The notes: generated by a model not told the origin, from the letters alone. A stretch of 64,000 bases of DNA from Polytrichum commune (GCA_950295325.1 OX485805.1:51980758-52044757), one strand, 5' to 3'; numbered from the stretch's first letter, positions 1-12,613 are shown. Numbers and translations: made by a program.

Positions 1-99
1 CTGAGCGGTATGCAATTGACTACAAACACAACACTTTATAGTGCCCGTTGGCCAACTTTACTACTAATTATGTCGTCTCTATGCATACAACTGTATGTA

Positions 100-1418
100 T
101 TACGCGGAGGATACTACCGATCGCACGCTATCGAGCAATCCTTGTTGAATATCAAAGGTGACAAGCAGTGTTCCGGCACGATCTAAACTCTCCTTGCCCA
201 TGTGGGGGATCTTGTAGCCGTTCCCGCCACCATCCCCGAATGTTGCCAACATGCACTGCTGCCAAGTGAGAAACACATAGTTGAGTTTCTTCACATCCAG
301 ATCGTGAAACGCTTTCTCGATAATGTCTATGAGATCATCGACAATTTTAGGCGCGCTCTGGTGCTGCAGCGATTGAATGGCGTTGAAAAACCCTTGATCC
401 AGAACATTCATATCCGGGTTGTTCGGTGGTTGACAACGAAGTCAGATATCAAAGCCGTCGGTTTGCACAGCGTCCGTGAAGGCATCATCCAGCGTCGATA
501 TATGCGGTTTGGCGTTGTCTTGTTGGATGAAGATGGGACGTGCGGCAGTGGCATGGGGCCACTTCAATTGAATACCCGGCAACACATTCTCCAACAACAT
601 GTCGCGAACTGATCTTTTCCAACCATGACTGGCTTCGTAACCATCGTCCCCGCAGGACGATTTTTGCTTGCGCGCCTGGCGGGCTCCTTCACAACGAACA
701 GCCACATGCCTATGTTGCCATTGAACATTGTCTTGCGGTGGTGATCGTACCTGGGCCGAGCAACAACAGCCAAGAACATTACCTTCTCGATGAAGCGCTT
801 CGATTTACATGATCGCAACGGTTCAGGCTCGCCATCTGCCAGGTAATATCGCTTGGTGGCTTTAGTCATGTAAAACCACTTCTCGTCCATGTGAATGACA
901 TCGTACATGTCTTGGAAGGAATTTGACGACGGCTGCAACATGGACAGACAGAATTGCAGGCAGGCAATCTTGTAGCAGTCCGTCAACAATGGCTTGATCG
1001 AATTGGCATGTGGACGAATCACTCCCTCTTTGACCAATCTGCCCAAAGTGGAGCGCGGAATGCCACTGGCCGCGGCCATCGAACGAAGAGTGGTTCAACG
1101 ACTAAGCGGAATGGAAGTCAGCACCAACAGAACGTCCTTGTTGCTTTTAGTCCTACCAGAATTCTTGAAGCGGGTGGCGACACAAGGAGCCAGCGCCCCC
1201 GCAGCGACAGCTTCTTTTGCCCGGCTTCAGATGCAGCTGATTGTCCTCCGCCCGACACTGAAATGAGCAGCAACGACAGAGAATGAGCCTTTCACTGGTT
1301 TACTGTCTTTCAGCATCGCTAAAAGTGCTTGATACACCGCCTGGCGCTGCTCGTTGGACAGAACCACATGTTTGGGTGCCTGGCGACCTTCTTCAACGAT
1401 TGCAACATGTTCTGACAT
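100..1418 (-). pseudogene. Mariner-like transposase (DD39D), broken
   Basis: This encoded a cut-and-paste transposase that binds its terminal repeats and inserts at TA. An N-terminal helix-turn-helix region is readable from the ATG at 1418 (LSNEQRQAVYQALLAM, then FSVGRRTI). The catalytic part contains MDEKWFYMTK (first Asp), IFIQQDNAKPHI (second Asp) and NPDMNVLDQGFF (third Asp, in NVLD). Counting the stop codon, 39 residues separate the second and third Asp, the plant DD39D spacing. The frame is broken after the N-terminal block (near 1227), by a TGA near 1091, by a shift at about 600-700, and by a TGA just after GFDI near 439. No functional protein can come from this copy. The catalytic Asp codons survive, so the decay looks fairly recent. 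Confidence 0.88.
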
Positions 1419-1604
1419 TATTTGAGCTTTCAGTGGGGATTCCCGAACAATGAAGCTTGACCGCAACTTTTCGCACACCAAAGCTTTGTCAATGCCAGGA
1501 GCAACATAATTGACCTAAATCTTGCCGCAAAGCTCTCGGTGAGAGCTATCCAAGCATCTAACCTAACACTCCTGATTCCCATTAATAGCCTTAATCCCAC
1601 GCAG

Positions 1605-1641
1605 TTTTTTATACCGATCAGATATTTTGGGACAGAGGGAG
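1605..1641 (-). repeat. Mariner terminal inverted repeat with TA target site
   Basis: The block ends in GGGACAGAGGGAG on the plus strand and is followed immediately by TA (1642-1643). CTCCCTC termini with a TA duplication are established hallmarks of plant mariner and Stowaway elements. It lies about 190 bp upstream of the transposase start codon. Confidence 0.8.
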
Positions 1642-1643
1642 TA

Positions 1644-3372
1644 TCTAGGAAAACTAAGAATGGTGCCACTAGCAAGTAGGTTGATTGATTCACTCTCATT
1701 TACATACACATGAAGCAAACTTGATTATGATTTTAAAACATGTCCAAGAATGATCACTAGCAATCTATTCTTGGATTTGAAAGCTAAGAAGACATTGCAT
1801 CTACAAAGTGGGTGATGTTGGGCATGATTGAACCACCCCAAAATTGCACTATTTGAATCTCTAATTATTATCCTCTGATCTCATAGAACCATGTTAGAGA
1901 TCTTGTTGTAACACCATGTGCATATGGGGTTCTTACTTAACCATTAATTTATCGTCATAACTACACAAAACCTTTGATTTAGTGTGGGTCGCACTACTCA
2001 TTGTTGACCCACATTATTTTTCTTGTAATCAATAGAAGCAACTAGAGAAAGTGTCACATGACACTTAATGCTACATGACAAGTCATGAAGACCTCTAAAT
2101 TTAGTGTGGCATGCCAATTTAAATGCCACACTAAATCAGATGTTTAATGTAGCTAGTGCACATCACAATCAGCCTGCTATCTCCAGGATCATTCTGGTCG
2201 AGTTGCATAAACTTAATTAGCCTTTGGAAGAGCTGAAATTAATGTCAGTGTCACAGTGTAATTAACTTTGTAGATCAGAAGCCTGATCCCCAACAATCTA
2301 TAGTTGTAAGCACTGCAGTTTTTAGTTGATTTGAAGAACCACTAATGACAGGTGGAATATAGGTTGAGATCAAAATGTTCAATAAAGATGTCAGTCTCAC
2401 ATCAGTTCTGCTAGAATAGCTCTTCACCAATACGAATCCCAGGCTGCCATACACTGATGTCATGGTGCAAGATTCCGAGGCAGGTTGTGCTTAGCCTTAA
2501 ACCATAAATATTGGTACTTTTATGGGTCACAAAAGTCACAGTTTGACAGGTGCGACAGCTAATGTAGGTATTATGGACAGTTTGAAGCCCTTGAAGACTT
2601 AACTGGATGAGCTGAATTCCCTTTCCCCTTCCAGAAAAAACGCTTTTGAAACACAGTATCGTGGAGTAAAATTCAGCAACATGCAAGGTTACAAATAAAT
2701 GGTGCCTGTAATGCATGTAAAATACTTGAAGTATTATGGTCAAACACAAATATTTGATACACCAATTTTCTTTGGTATTGATATATTGAAGTCGAGTTTT
2801 GCATCAGCTACAACCATATGGCATCTGCAACATTAATGCATTGTTTGTTTTGTTTAGTTTTCCCTTCTATTGATAATTGTACCATTGAGCTGACAGCAAA
2901 TTTGTATTTACATAAGTCAACTCATTGTATTTATATCTACACTGTAGAATCAGTATGTTACATTTTGGCTCATGTCATGGCCAGCAAAAATAATCTCCAA
3001 GAATAATCATCCTAGACCTTCAACAACTCCCTCCTGCGATTCCTCATGAGCCCGCACTACCAACAAGACGCATCTGCCATCTGCCTGCTGCCATCTTATT
3101 GCATCTACCCATTGCAATTAATGTACTTAGTTACCATTTGACATGTCACCCTCGTTGTCATACTATATCCTCTAGGTGGAAATATACAAGCCGGTAGCCT
3201 ATGTGCGACTACTACACCAGTCGTGGTGTCAAATAAATGGCATATTTGTGGCCCTTGAGTTCAGCTTTAGGAGGGGATATTCTTCTTCCCTCAAAACTGG
3301 AAGATCGAGGTCACGTGCCCACTAACACTATGGTACAATCAACTAACTATCTATCTGTGGTAAGGGTCACTG
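1644..3372. other. Intergenic spacer, no gene seen
   Basis: AT-rich sequence without convincing coding structure. It contains one copy of a dispersed repeat at about 2046-2140. The part nearest 3372 is expected to hold the 3' UTR and poly(A) site of the AP2/ERF gene on the minus strand. I could not identify an unambiguous polyadenylation signal. Open frames near 2275-2749 (minus) have no recognisable domain. Confidence 0.5.
2046..2140 (-). repeat. Dispersed repeat family R1, copy 1
   Basis: Read on the minus strand, this contains TTCATGACTTGTCATGTAGC followed by AAGTGTCATGTGACACTTTC. The same two blocks in the same order occur near 11478-11575 (plus) and, more diverged, near 10205-10290 (plus). 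Palindromic TGTCANNTGACA cores suggest a small foldback-type or MITE-like element. No target duplication was recognised. Confidence 0.55.
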
Positions 3373-5489
3373 TTATTGCAGAAAATTGTTAAACAGATTA
3401 TTTCCGGTACTAAAATTCGCCGGACAAGAGAAGGGTACTACCGGTATGTGATCATCATGCGGCCACTGATGATCTTGACTATTATAATACATTAGGGTGC
3501 TCGCCGGAGCACTGGTGGAGAAGCTCGAGAAGCTGTCGCCGCATGGATTCCAGTCCATGGCGCTCATGTGAGCTGGCTCCAAGAAAGCTGGATCATGCTG
3601 TACTTGATATACAGCTCTGGATTCATTGGGGCCAGACGAGCAACTATCTCCAGAGGAATTATCAAAGCTGCCCAATATCTGCAACAGAAGTAATTAAGGA
3701 AGTTAATATAGTTAGATGGAAGTAATATTCTTAAGGAAGAACATTGAAGAATGTTTGCTGCTTCTAATTAAAAGGATTGCAGATCATCAACATAATAATG
3801 TTCTTGAAATGCTTATAATATGTATATTTCATACCTCGGACATGCCACCATCGTCGACGTTGTACCAGCTGGAAGTATACGCCGCAGAACTGCCACCATT
3901 GCCTGATAATTCAGTGGCAATTGGATCTGCCGTGCTGCAAGTATCCAGGTATTCAGTCACCCATGCGGCCGAATCTACTACATCCAACTGCATCGGAGCA
4001 TCATAGATTTCCACATGCGTCGTCGACACCGTTGATGTTCTTGAATGAATGTCGATGATCCTGCTACTTTGATGCCCATAGCCAGCGGCGGCGGTCCCCG
4101 GCCAGGCCGAGTTGCTGCAGGTAGCTGGACTACCAACTTGATCATCATGAATATTATAATAATGATGTTCTGTTTGAAGGAGGCCGAACACATGGGCGTC
4201 GCCTGCAGCAACAGCATCCTGTCTGCAGAAGTCGGAATCCTCAATTGTCAAAGAATCCGACCCGCTGCAGAGATCTGGGTCTCCGAAGAACAGCTCATCA
4301 ACGTCACCGTTGTCGATCGACGTGGAGTCCTGATGGTGAAAATTGTGATGTAGCCTGCTTAATGAAATTGATGTGGGACAACTTTTTTTGTAGAATTCGT
4401 CCACATCGAGTTTGCCAGCATATTGAGCTACCCGAGATATCGTTGGCGAATTAGTATTCTTGGGTGTAATGCCGTGATCTTCGACCGCTGGGAGCTCTGA
4501 ATGACCGACCAGCTGGGATGACGCGCTGGGGCATGTAGAAGTCAGGTGCTTCGACATCCCAGCCATGTTCGGGCAGAACATTGACGCATAGTCTTGGGCT
4601 TTCTTCTTGATGTAATTTGTGACCTCCTTATACATAACCTCATTGCTGAGGTCATTCAGGTTGAGATAGGCCGGGATGGCCTCCCTGTAAGAATCCAGCT
4701 GCGGACAAGGGAAATTGAACGGCCTCTTCTTAGCGCACCGAAGGATCTTGCGGGCGCTATCCACAGCCCTTGCAGCTCCCTCCTCCGAATCAAAGGTGCC
4801 CAGCCACACTTTCTTGTCTACGGCCTTCCATTCGGCCACTCTAATTTCAGCGACCCACTTGCTTAGGTCTGGTCTGTAGCGGACACCGAAGTGCCTCGAG
4901 CTTTCCTTCGCTCGAGGCCTCTTCGTAGGCGTTTGTGGCAACAACATTTCGTCGACACAAACTCCGGATCCTTTCGCCACTCTGCATTACAACAACATAA
5001 CAACCGCATTCAGACCAGCTACTAAGCCCTCTAATTTGAGTTCATTATGATCAATTGACATACGATGGTGGCATGGAATCGGAGTCAAAAACTGTATCAT
5101 GTTTGCACTCTCAATGGACTGAAAATGTGGTGTGACTAACGCCCGGTTTAATGCTTCCCCCAAACCGACTAATTTAATATCTGTCCAGACTTGAGTGAAC
5201 AGTGATATTCGTTGCAAATTTATTTTCTTAGCAATGACAGAAAAATCCATGGAGATGTCAAGAAATTACGCTACCTGCCACAAAAAGCCAAGGGAACCTT
5301 GCCATACGTAGCTGCAGGTTTTCTTTCCACATCATCGTAGTTACTGTTGCACTTGACGTCGGCAGCCATGGCGCCGCATGAGTTGTAGCTCGAATTAGTC
5401 TTATGCAGGCTATGTTCAGGACGCAAGAATTGGTTGCGTCCCCAATCCCTAGACGAGATTGTAACCTGGTACTGCTGAAGCTCTGGCAT
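3373..5489 (-). CDS. AP2/ERF-family transcription factor, three exons
   Basis: Spliced gene: exon 1 5489-5275, exon 2 4981-3835, exon 3 3678-3373. It has GT-AG introns of 293 nt (phase 2) and 156 nt (phase 0), and joining gives 555 codons with no stop. The start is ATG at 5489; an in-frame TAA lies five codons upstream. A single AP2 DNA-binding domain covers about residues 101-163, with GVRYRPDLSKWVAEIR, KKVWLGTFDSEEGAARA and a closing FNFP. A basic KRPRAK patch just before it is a likely nuclear signal. The domain departs from the common ERF form: RYRPDLSKW at the first strand, an insertion (AEWKAVDKK) between strands 2 and 3, and AVDSARK in the helix. The long C-terminus is acidic and Ser/Asn-rich with several DE patches, plausibly activating. 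Expected role: nuclear promoter-binding regulator. I cannot assign a subgroup, partner or target. It is the only apparently intact gene in the window. Confidence 0.9.
3679..3834 (-). other. Intron 2 of the AP2/ERF gene
   Basis: Donor GAG|GTATGA at 3835/3834 and acceptor TTGCAG|ATA at 3679/3678, phase 0. If retained, translation ends two codons after the junction (GTA TGA), which would remove the last 101 residues. Confidence 0.87.
4982..5274 (-). other. Intron 1 of the AP2/ERF gene
   Basis: Donor AG|GTAGCG at 5275/5274 and acceptor TGCAG|A at 4982/4981. The split codon AG+A restores an arginine and keeps the frame. Without this intron the downstream AP2-domain frame would lack an ATG, since it opens on GTG. 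Confidence 0.88.
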
Positions 5490-8439
5490 TCTGGGATTGG
5501 GTTAATTGGCAGATAACAGAAGTTTGAATGTGGAAGCTGCTGCTATGTCCCAGCGCCCTTCCAGCCCCTACTTCGCCGACACCGGTTTTATTCCTAGACG
5601 TGTACGTGCAATTGAAGTCTTAAAAAGTGTACAACAGTGAATGTGCGTTGATGTGAACTACCTGGCAGCGAACTTTTTATGCTCTAACACTAGTTTTGCC
5701 TACGAATGAGTTGATTTTGTACAATTAACTGAAAAACGACATATCTTGGAGACGAAGGTCTCCTCCGCGAAATCATGTGCTTCACTGAAATACAACCGAG
5801 CTAATTTCATACTGACTCTCCCTTGTGCACTCTTCACTACTAGCTTGACAGGCGAAGTCTGAAGATTGTCTGCACCAAATTCACACTTCCATGGACCTAG
5901 AAATGATTCTTCAACAACAATAGAGAACAAAGGGGGAACCAAGCGATCTGGGGAATGCTATATGAATTAATGCACTCGATCGAATGATAACTTAGAATGG
6001 AGCTTCTATCTCGATCGAAATGTTCATGAGACTCTCAACTCATGATAAATCACTAGCAGGCTCTGCTAGTGATGTCTGGTGTGCGGTGAATCCAGGCTAG
6101 GCTAAGCAGATGATGGAGAGTGAGGAAATGAGCAGACATCCGAGTACTAAAAGCATCAGGAAATACCTCCAAATTGCGGAAGACCGGGCCACTTTGCCGT
6201 CACATCACCTGTGTGGCCACCACAACACAAATTCAACTGCTTCCGGCACGTCTCTACTAATCCACTCCACTAATCACACACAGATAATTATCCAAGTTCC
6301 AAGAAACCATCAGATTTTACTCTGAACTTCCTGGGTCAGAGATTGAAAGATTTGTAGAAGCTGCAAGTTACTAACTGTGTTACCACCAGTTGCTAGATTT
6401 TTAGTTGGTCGGGAGGCCGGAGAATTGGATAAGGGTTGAAACCTCCAGGATCAAACCTCCAATTATATAAAAATATATATTTCAGCAAGTCATCAGATTT
6501 CCGGAGCTGGGCGGCAGGCAATCTTTCGGATGTAACCCTCGAATCGAGCTTCTTTTGCGACGGAATCATGCAATTGTTGTAGGTGGTGACCCTGCCTCCG
6601 ACAAGCTGTACGACTGCGATCAGATTCTAACTTAGTCTCTCAAAAACGGACCTCTACCGACTGATCCTCGCAGGACATCGTCATCAAAAAACCAATAAAA
6701 TCTGCTCATCTCATCAACCTTCTGTTCCAGAACGATCAACAACTATCAATCTCACGCCGGTCGACACGCACGACCGAATCTTCGTGAACGAAACTCAGAG
6801 CGCCACTGGTACCGACAAATTATAATTGTCCAAAAGAGATTACCCCTCGCCTCTGAATTTCTCTAAACCCTCTCCAGACTTGAAGTCGTTAAAACTACTA
6901 CCCAAACCCCAACCCCAACCCAACCAACAACTACATTCATCTGCCAGCAAGCGCACATCGAATGACGAACTATGGGTTAAATTATGTAGTTTGTGTACCG
7001 ACACGCTTCATCTATCACGTCAGACTGAAATTCAATCCAAGTGTGGCCGTTCGGAAGGTCTCAACCTACAGTACAGACCAACTACTGCAGACATAGAGAA
7101 TTATGAACGAAGATTTTGACATGGCATCGACGTGCCGACAAACGAGTCGTCGATGTCGACTGTATATTATGTTTCTACAAACACTGCGGGTCCTCTTGGA
7201 CATGAACATGTTCAATCTGACCTCGCCCCGACCTAGCCCAGTGCATGAGGATTAATTGAATAATTGTCTCTGGTCACGGGTGTGTCCGGCTTTTGCAATC
7301 GCCCGCGGTTACACATATGCGGCATGTACTGACGACCAGTGCAAGGACTAGACTAAATTTTTTTTTTCCAGATTTTACCGACTAATTTGTAGGAAAGTGC
7401 TTCGAAGTGCTTCCAGGGACCGATCCTCCGAAGCTGGAAGGAGTGCGCGCTTGCCGGGCCGTGGTCCATACTCGACTCTTCAGTCGGCCTCTTGGGCAGG
7501 GGGAACTGGTTATCATCTAAGTTCACTTGTTTAATGCCTTCCTGGAATCTGCCAGTGGGTGAACTGGTGCTTTTTTATGGGCAAATTGGCTCCAATGAGT
7601 TCAGTTCAGTTCGGTTTGGTTCCGAGCCGGCGGCATATGCTTGCTGGGTGTGCATTGTATGGTTGAAACGCTTGATTTAGCTGTCTGTCTCTAGTATTCG
7701 CTATCATTGTTCTTCATGAACTAAAATAATGAAGCTACAAACTAGGAGGTCCCACTGCTACACCAAATATGATTTTTAGTTTCATCAATTCTAAGTGTCG
7801 ACCAAGTCCATTTTAACCGTTCACTAGGGTCATGTAACATCAACGTGGATGAGATATAAATTGTTTAGGCGAACGGAATCAAGGGCTACGTGGTGATGAC
7901 TTGTGATTGATTATCTTTGAAAATTTTTGACGATTGTCACAATCAAGCATCAGTATCTACATGAACAGTTATGGTTAACCTATAGAGTGACGATGTGTTA
8001 CTTTCACTGTACCGCTTTGAAAATTGTAACTATTCATAAATTCTATTTTTTCATGAATATGAAAATCCATTTAAATTTGTTTCTCTTTGTAAGAGAAACA
8101 ATTCCCGGCTATTACTTCTCCTAAACAGATGTAAACTCACTTATTGTATCAGTTATAGATGCCTCGACCTTAGCTACACTCTACAGTCGGGTACAGACAT
8201 AGGTCATTGTTCTTGGAGAGAGCGATTTTCACCTCACCTGACAACACGAGTCTCACTCTAGTCAGCCGTACTTGTAAATTACTATTGAATCATATTTTTT
8301 ACTGTGTCTATGCAAGAGAAATACAACCTTGCCACAGACTCTGTCCATGCATGCATGCTTTCTTGGAGTTCGAAGCAGTGTGTATTTTTGACAAAGTTTT
8401 TGCAAGTTTTTGACATTTGACCAAAAATAATAAAATAAA
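5490..8439. other. AP2/ERF upstream region and spacer
   Basis: The part adjoining 5490 should contain the 5' UTR and promoter of the AP2/ERF gene. I found no TATA box that I could assign with confidence. Short open frames at 5700-5942 (minus), 6826-7119 (plus, TTG start, Pro/Gln/Ser-rich) and 7492-7680 (plus) carry no recognisable domain, and I do not support them as genes. Confidence 0.45.
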
Positions 8440-8695
8440 ATAAAATGCACATCAATGAACACGCATAATTTAGAAATGGACATGTTGTGTGACTTGTGAA
8501 GAAAAAAAGCACGTGTCACTTGACACATTAGAAATTGAAATGGCACGTACTACTTGGCATGTAACATTGAGCAGACATTTTAGAAGAAAATGTAGATGTC
8601 AATTGACATTCATTTTTGTTTTTCAACATGTCACGTGACACTTTGGATTTGAAATTGAACGTCAAATGAAATTTGTCAAACATACACACTAGTTC
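8440..8695 (+). repeat. Dispersed repeat family R2, plus-oriented copy
   Basis: About 255 bp. Its reverse complement matches 58765-59015 over nearly its full length. Shared blocks include GTGTGACTTGTGAAGAA, AGAAATTGAAATG, AAATGTAGATGTCAA and GAAATTTGTCAAACATACAC. Several TGTCANNTGACA palindromes lie within it. It is a diverged mobile repeat present on both strands 50 kb apart. No target duplication was recognised. Confidence 0.7.
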
Positions 8696-10204
8696 AAAGA
8701 ATGCATTGTATGTAAGGGTACTACTACCCCCTCACCCTGAAGTCAGAACTTTTGTCCAACATAGTGATAGTCCTAGAGCCGCCAATCATAAAATTCAATT
8801 GTAATTTAATATCTAGTAAAACACACTCCACATTGCCATGAAAATTCAATGCAAACTAAAGCCAAATGCCATTCTTAATGGGTGTGGGACCTTGACAATC
8901 TAATCTACATCTTGGGTGCTACTGACATTGTTTATGATATTCAGTGTCACTGACTACTATAGTACCATCACCTACTTTTAATCCTCACCCAAAAGCTTTT
9001 CCCCATGTATTATTGTCTAGAGTGAAACATGCTTTGAACATGAGAACAAGCTAGGGTCGGTTCTGGATGTGCAATTACTATAATCAACACCTTAGTTTTT
9101 TATGGTTTATCTATTCAATGGTCACAGACTGCACGTTAATATGTGTTGAAAACTTCTTTCAATTACCAACATAACCCAACAAAATTTGTGTTGATCTACT
9201 AGTAGAATGTGTGTTCAATGCTTATGCTATTTTTGTTTTATTTTATTTTATTTTGTAACAAAAAAGTACAAATTAAATAAATTAAATTTTGTAGACTCAT
9301 CATAAAAGAGTTTATCTGGTAAAAATTCATATTCTAGGATTAAAGTTATTATAGCATTGCTAACTCCAAACAATCATGACTCTAAATACCAAAACCCATG
9401 TACTCCTCTGTCACCTATTATTTTTTTGTGATTGAAATAAATAAATAAATAAATCGTGCAATATAGACGTGAGCTAGACAATGATTTTGGTTCACATGTG
9501 ACATATTGTTCAAAAGACAATGTGTTATAATTGTTTATCAAAGAGAACACTATTCAATAACAAGAAATTTCTATGGTGTTCTTTATTAGGGACCCATTGG
9601 GGATGACACTTCTTAAATCTGTGTTATATTAGGTATAAAAATGATGCTGAGTTCAACCTTCAAATCCCAACTTCCTCAAATTTCCAATCCGATTTAGTTC
9701 AAGAATGCTCAAAGGACCACTAGTCTGCAATTTTGATAATAACTACAGCACAAAGTCAACTCTTTTTCTTTCTTTTTTCTTTTGCCATTGGACATGATCC
9801 TGTAATGAAGTAATAAACCATGTGCATGGAAAGGTGGAGTCACCCCTGATGTTCCTGCATGCATCTTACTCAATAAGTGTTGGGGTTCAACTTGTGGTCT
9901 TCAATGCAAGTGAAAACTTCCATTTAGAGACGGTTGATCGACAAAGCACCAAAGTCATGTAAACCTTGGTCGGTTTCGTCTCAAGTCATGCATGGATTCG
10001 AATGGGTCCCGAAAAGGAGGTGGGGGGGGGGGGTTGCTCTTTTGAGGAACATACATGGTCAAGTTCGTTAGTAAGTTAGGGCATGTGGGCCAACTCCAGC
10101 ACAAAATTGGTGTTGAGGCACTTGATTCCCATAATTGGCCCACCTATGTGACCCCATTCTACACTACATTGAACATCTGATTTTCATTAGTTTAATGGCA
10201 TTGG

Positions 10205-10290
10205 AATTGGACATGTGCCATGTTAATTAAAGTGGATTCTTGACTTGTTATGTAATACTAAGTGCCTTGTGACACCCTTCCTACACTAAT
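10205..10290 (+). repeat. Dispersed repeat family R1, copy 2 (diverged)
   Basis: AATTAAAGTGGATTCTTGAC, then TTGTTATGTAATACTAAGTG and CCTTGTGACAC, aligns block by block with the copy at 11478-11575. Identity is clearly lower than between the other two copies. Confidence 0.45.
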
Positions 10291-11477
10291 ATGTGCAATT
10301 AGATTGTCCCACGTTACAATGATCTATAATCCACATTATTTAGAGCATTTATCACCATAGTTTCAAAATACGATCTTTTTCTTTTCTACATTGGTTGCTA
10401 CACATATGAATAAATAAAGTCATAAGTTCTTGGTGATCAGATTTTGACCCAAGGTAATTTGTATGGGTAAAGGGGCAGCAAATTAGCAAAAGACAACTTA
10501 ATTGCACATATCAGTGTAAATGTCATCTAGTGTTTGTAAGACAACCAATGTGGGTTGATGATGAGTTATGTTGGTCACATGTTTAAGTGTAGAGATTGCA
10601 AACCTTGAGTGGGTTCCATTCCTCACACGGTCCTCTCCCACTTGGACAAAGTGTCCCCAGTGGCCTCAATGGTCCCACGGGGTTTTGTTACATCTCTTTT
10701 CTTAATCATAAAAGTAACAACGGCCAAGGTGATTCTGGGACTTTAAATTTTGGGTCATCATGGTTTTTCTTCTTCTATTTTGGACAAATACGACTCAAAT
10801 TACAAGTCATTTCCTTGAACTTTTTGTGATTACAGTTGTGATGTCCTTACACTTAGTGAATTGGTTTGTATGGCATCATGTGTCTTTTGGTTCCTTCTAA
10901 GGATGCCACTTGGTGACTCCACAATAACCTACGCATTCTAGGTGTGCTCATACGGTTGATGTGGCCCTCAAGCATTATATATTAGTAAATCTCATAGTTT
11001 ACATACTTTAATTTTCTAGGGGACATTCGGATCCTCTGCATTGATCAGGCATGGGGGCGCCCACTTACACATTACCTAGTGACAATGAATAAACTCACTA
11101 GGGTTGTTGGGGTTTAATGCTACTTTGTGATGCAACAAATCGTAACTACTATTGAGATCACATTGATCTCAAATTTATCTTATCATTGTTGACAACCTCC
11201 AAATGAGATAACGACGTCACGTAACATGACTAGTTGTCAAATTGAGCTTGCAACATGGAAACCGGTCCAAACAAGGAACACCATGGACAAGTCAAAAGGA
11301 ATGTTAAGCTCAAACCCCACGAAACAAAGCCACGTTTATAATGCATTTCATGACAAGCTCGCACTTGAAATTTAAGCTACCTGAGGAGGGAGGTACAATA
11401 GCTTGAACTTCCAACCAAGTTCTCACTTTCGTCTACCTCAAAGATTAGATTTTGGATGACAATTAAAATTGGTCTGT

Positions 11478-11575
11478 AATACTAAATAAAGTGGTATTCA
11501 TGACTTGTCATGTAGCAAGCAAGTGTCATGTGACACTTTCTCCACTTGACACCTACCAATGATTATGCATGGGTC
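11478..11575 (+). repeat. Dispersed repeat family R1, copy 3
   Basis: AAATAAAGTGGTATTCATGA, then CTTGTCATGTAGCAAG and AAGTGTCATGTGACACTTTC. It matches the minus strand of 2046-2140, with the palindromic GTGTCATGTGACAC shared. Confidence 0.55.
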
Positions 11576-12613
11576 ACACTAATTCAAATGTCTAAATCAA
11601 ATAAATAAAAATTGGAAGTCATTTCGACATGGTCCATTTGTCACTCATTAAAAAGATTGAACTTATAAATGTCAAACCACAAGGAGAATTGGCAGATAGT
11701 TAAGCTTATGAGTCAACCGATTGAAATGGTTAAACACCGACTTATTTTATAAAACTTAACCGGAAACCCAACCTCTATTAAAGAATGAAGAAGATATTTT
11801 GAATGTGATATTTAGTGTCATATGGTATTTTATGTCACTATGATAACTTTACGGATGACACTTCCTTACAAATAAGTGAACAGATGTTGTCATGGATGAT
11901 GGATGAGTTCATTTAGTGTACCACCACCATGTTCACCCATGGTGTCCATTATTATATTTTAGATTCTATGCCATGCTTGCTTGCATACGTAGGGAGGGTT
12001 GCAAGGGGATTGCAAGGTTGTTGATATTGATCTAAGGATCACAAATTTCATTAAGTTATTGGTTTCGTCGAATAATTTGATAAACTTCATGGTAACATTT
12101 TCGTCCCTCATAACCGAGGATTACATATGTAAGTATGTGTTGTATTTCAATCGGCATTACAATATTGCATTTCAGAAATGTTAGGATGCATAACATACCC
12201 GACTTTGTTTCCATGATTGACATGGAATTCGTCCAAACTTCAATCACCCATGACAATACTTGTAAACTTACTCATAAGAAGTCTCGTTACAAAAGTTACC
12301 AAAGTGGCATACAACACTATATGACACTAGATACAATATCTAGTGTACAGATTACGTGGAGGGGTAAGTTCTTGAGCTCTATGAGATAAACTTCAGCATA
12401 AAGGATTGATATCTTGGTGATGGTCCCCACTGCTGCTCGAATTGCAGGAGTTTGAGTCCACGAGATCAGTCAACACCTTGTCACCCTTCCTCGAAACAGC
12501 TTCCAAAACCATGTCTGTACAGGCCTTCCTTTCGAGAAAAAGAAAAAGAAAAAGAATTAGACACAACGAAGCTTCCACTGACATGAACTCCCCGTGAATT
12601 TGAGCCTGTTTTT

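Larger units (their letters stand above)
1..1641 (-). mobile_element. Plant mariner-like element, left end off-window
   Basis: A Tc1/mariner-superfamily element lies on the minus strand. Its 5' end is visible: reading the minus strand from 1641 gives CTCCCTCTGTCCCAAAATAT, the terminus usual for plant mariner and Stowaway elements, with the target dinucleotide TA at 1642-1643. A decayed transposase follows at 1418-100. The matching left terminal repeat does not occur at the start of the window, so the element runs off the left edge or is truncated there. Confidence 0.85.
8696..12613. other. Intergenic spacer, no gene seen
   Basis: AT-rich sequence with short, stop-dense frames. It contains a 12-G homopolymer at 10022-10033, R1 repeat copies at about 10205-10290 and 11478-11575, and short A/T tracts such as TTTTATTTTATTTTA near 9237. 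No coding region or RNA gene was recognised. Confidence 0.5.

Noticed and set aside
2275-2749. Minus-strand open frames of 62 and 112 codons downstream of the AP2/ERF gene
   Set aside because: No recognisable domain, overlapping frames, no splice or conservation evidence. The region is probably spacer.
5700-5942. 80-codon minus-strand frame upstream of AP2/ERF exon 1, possible upstream exon
   Set aside because: An in-frame TAA lies just before the ATG of exon 1, and no donor/acceptor pair was found that would join the two in frame.
6826-7119. 97-codon plus-strand frame, Pro/Gln/Ser-rich
   Set aside because: Starts on TTG, has low-complexity composition and no domain or supporting context.
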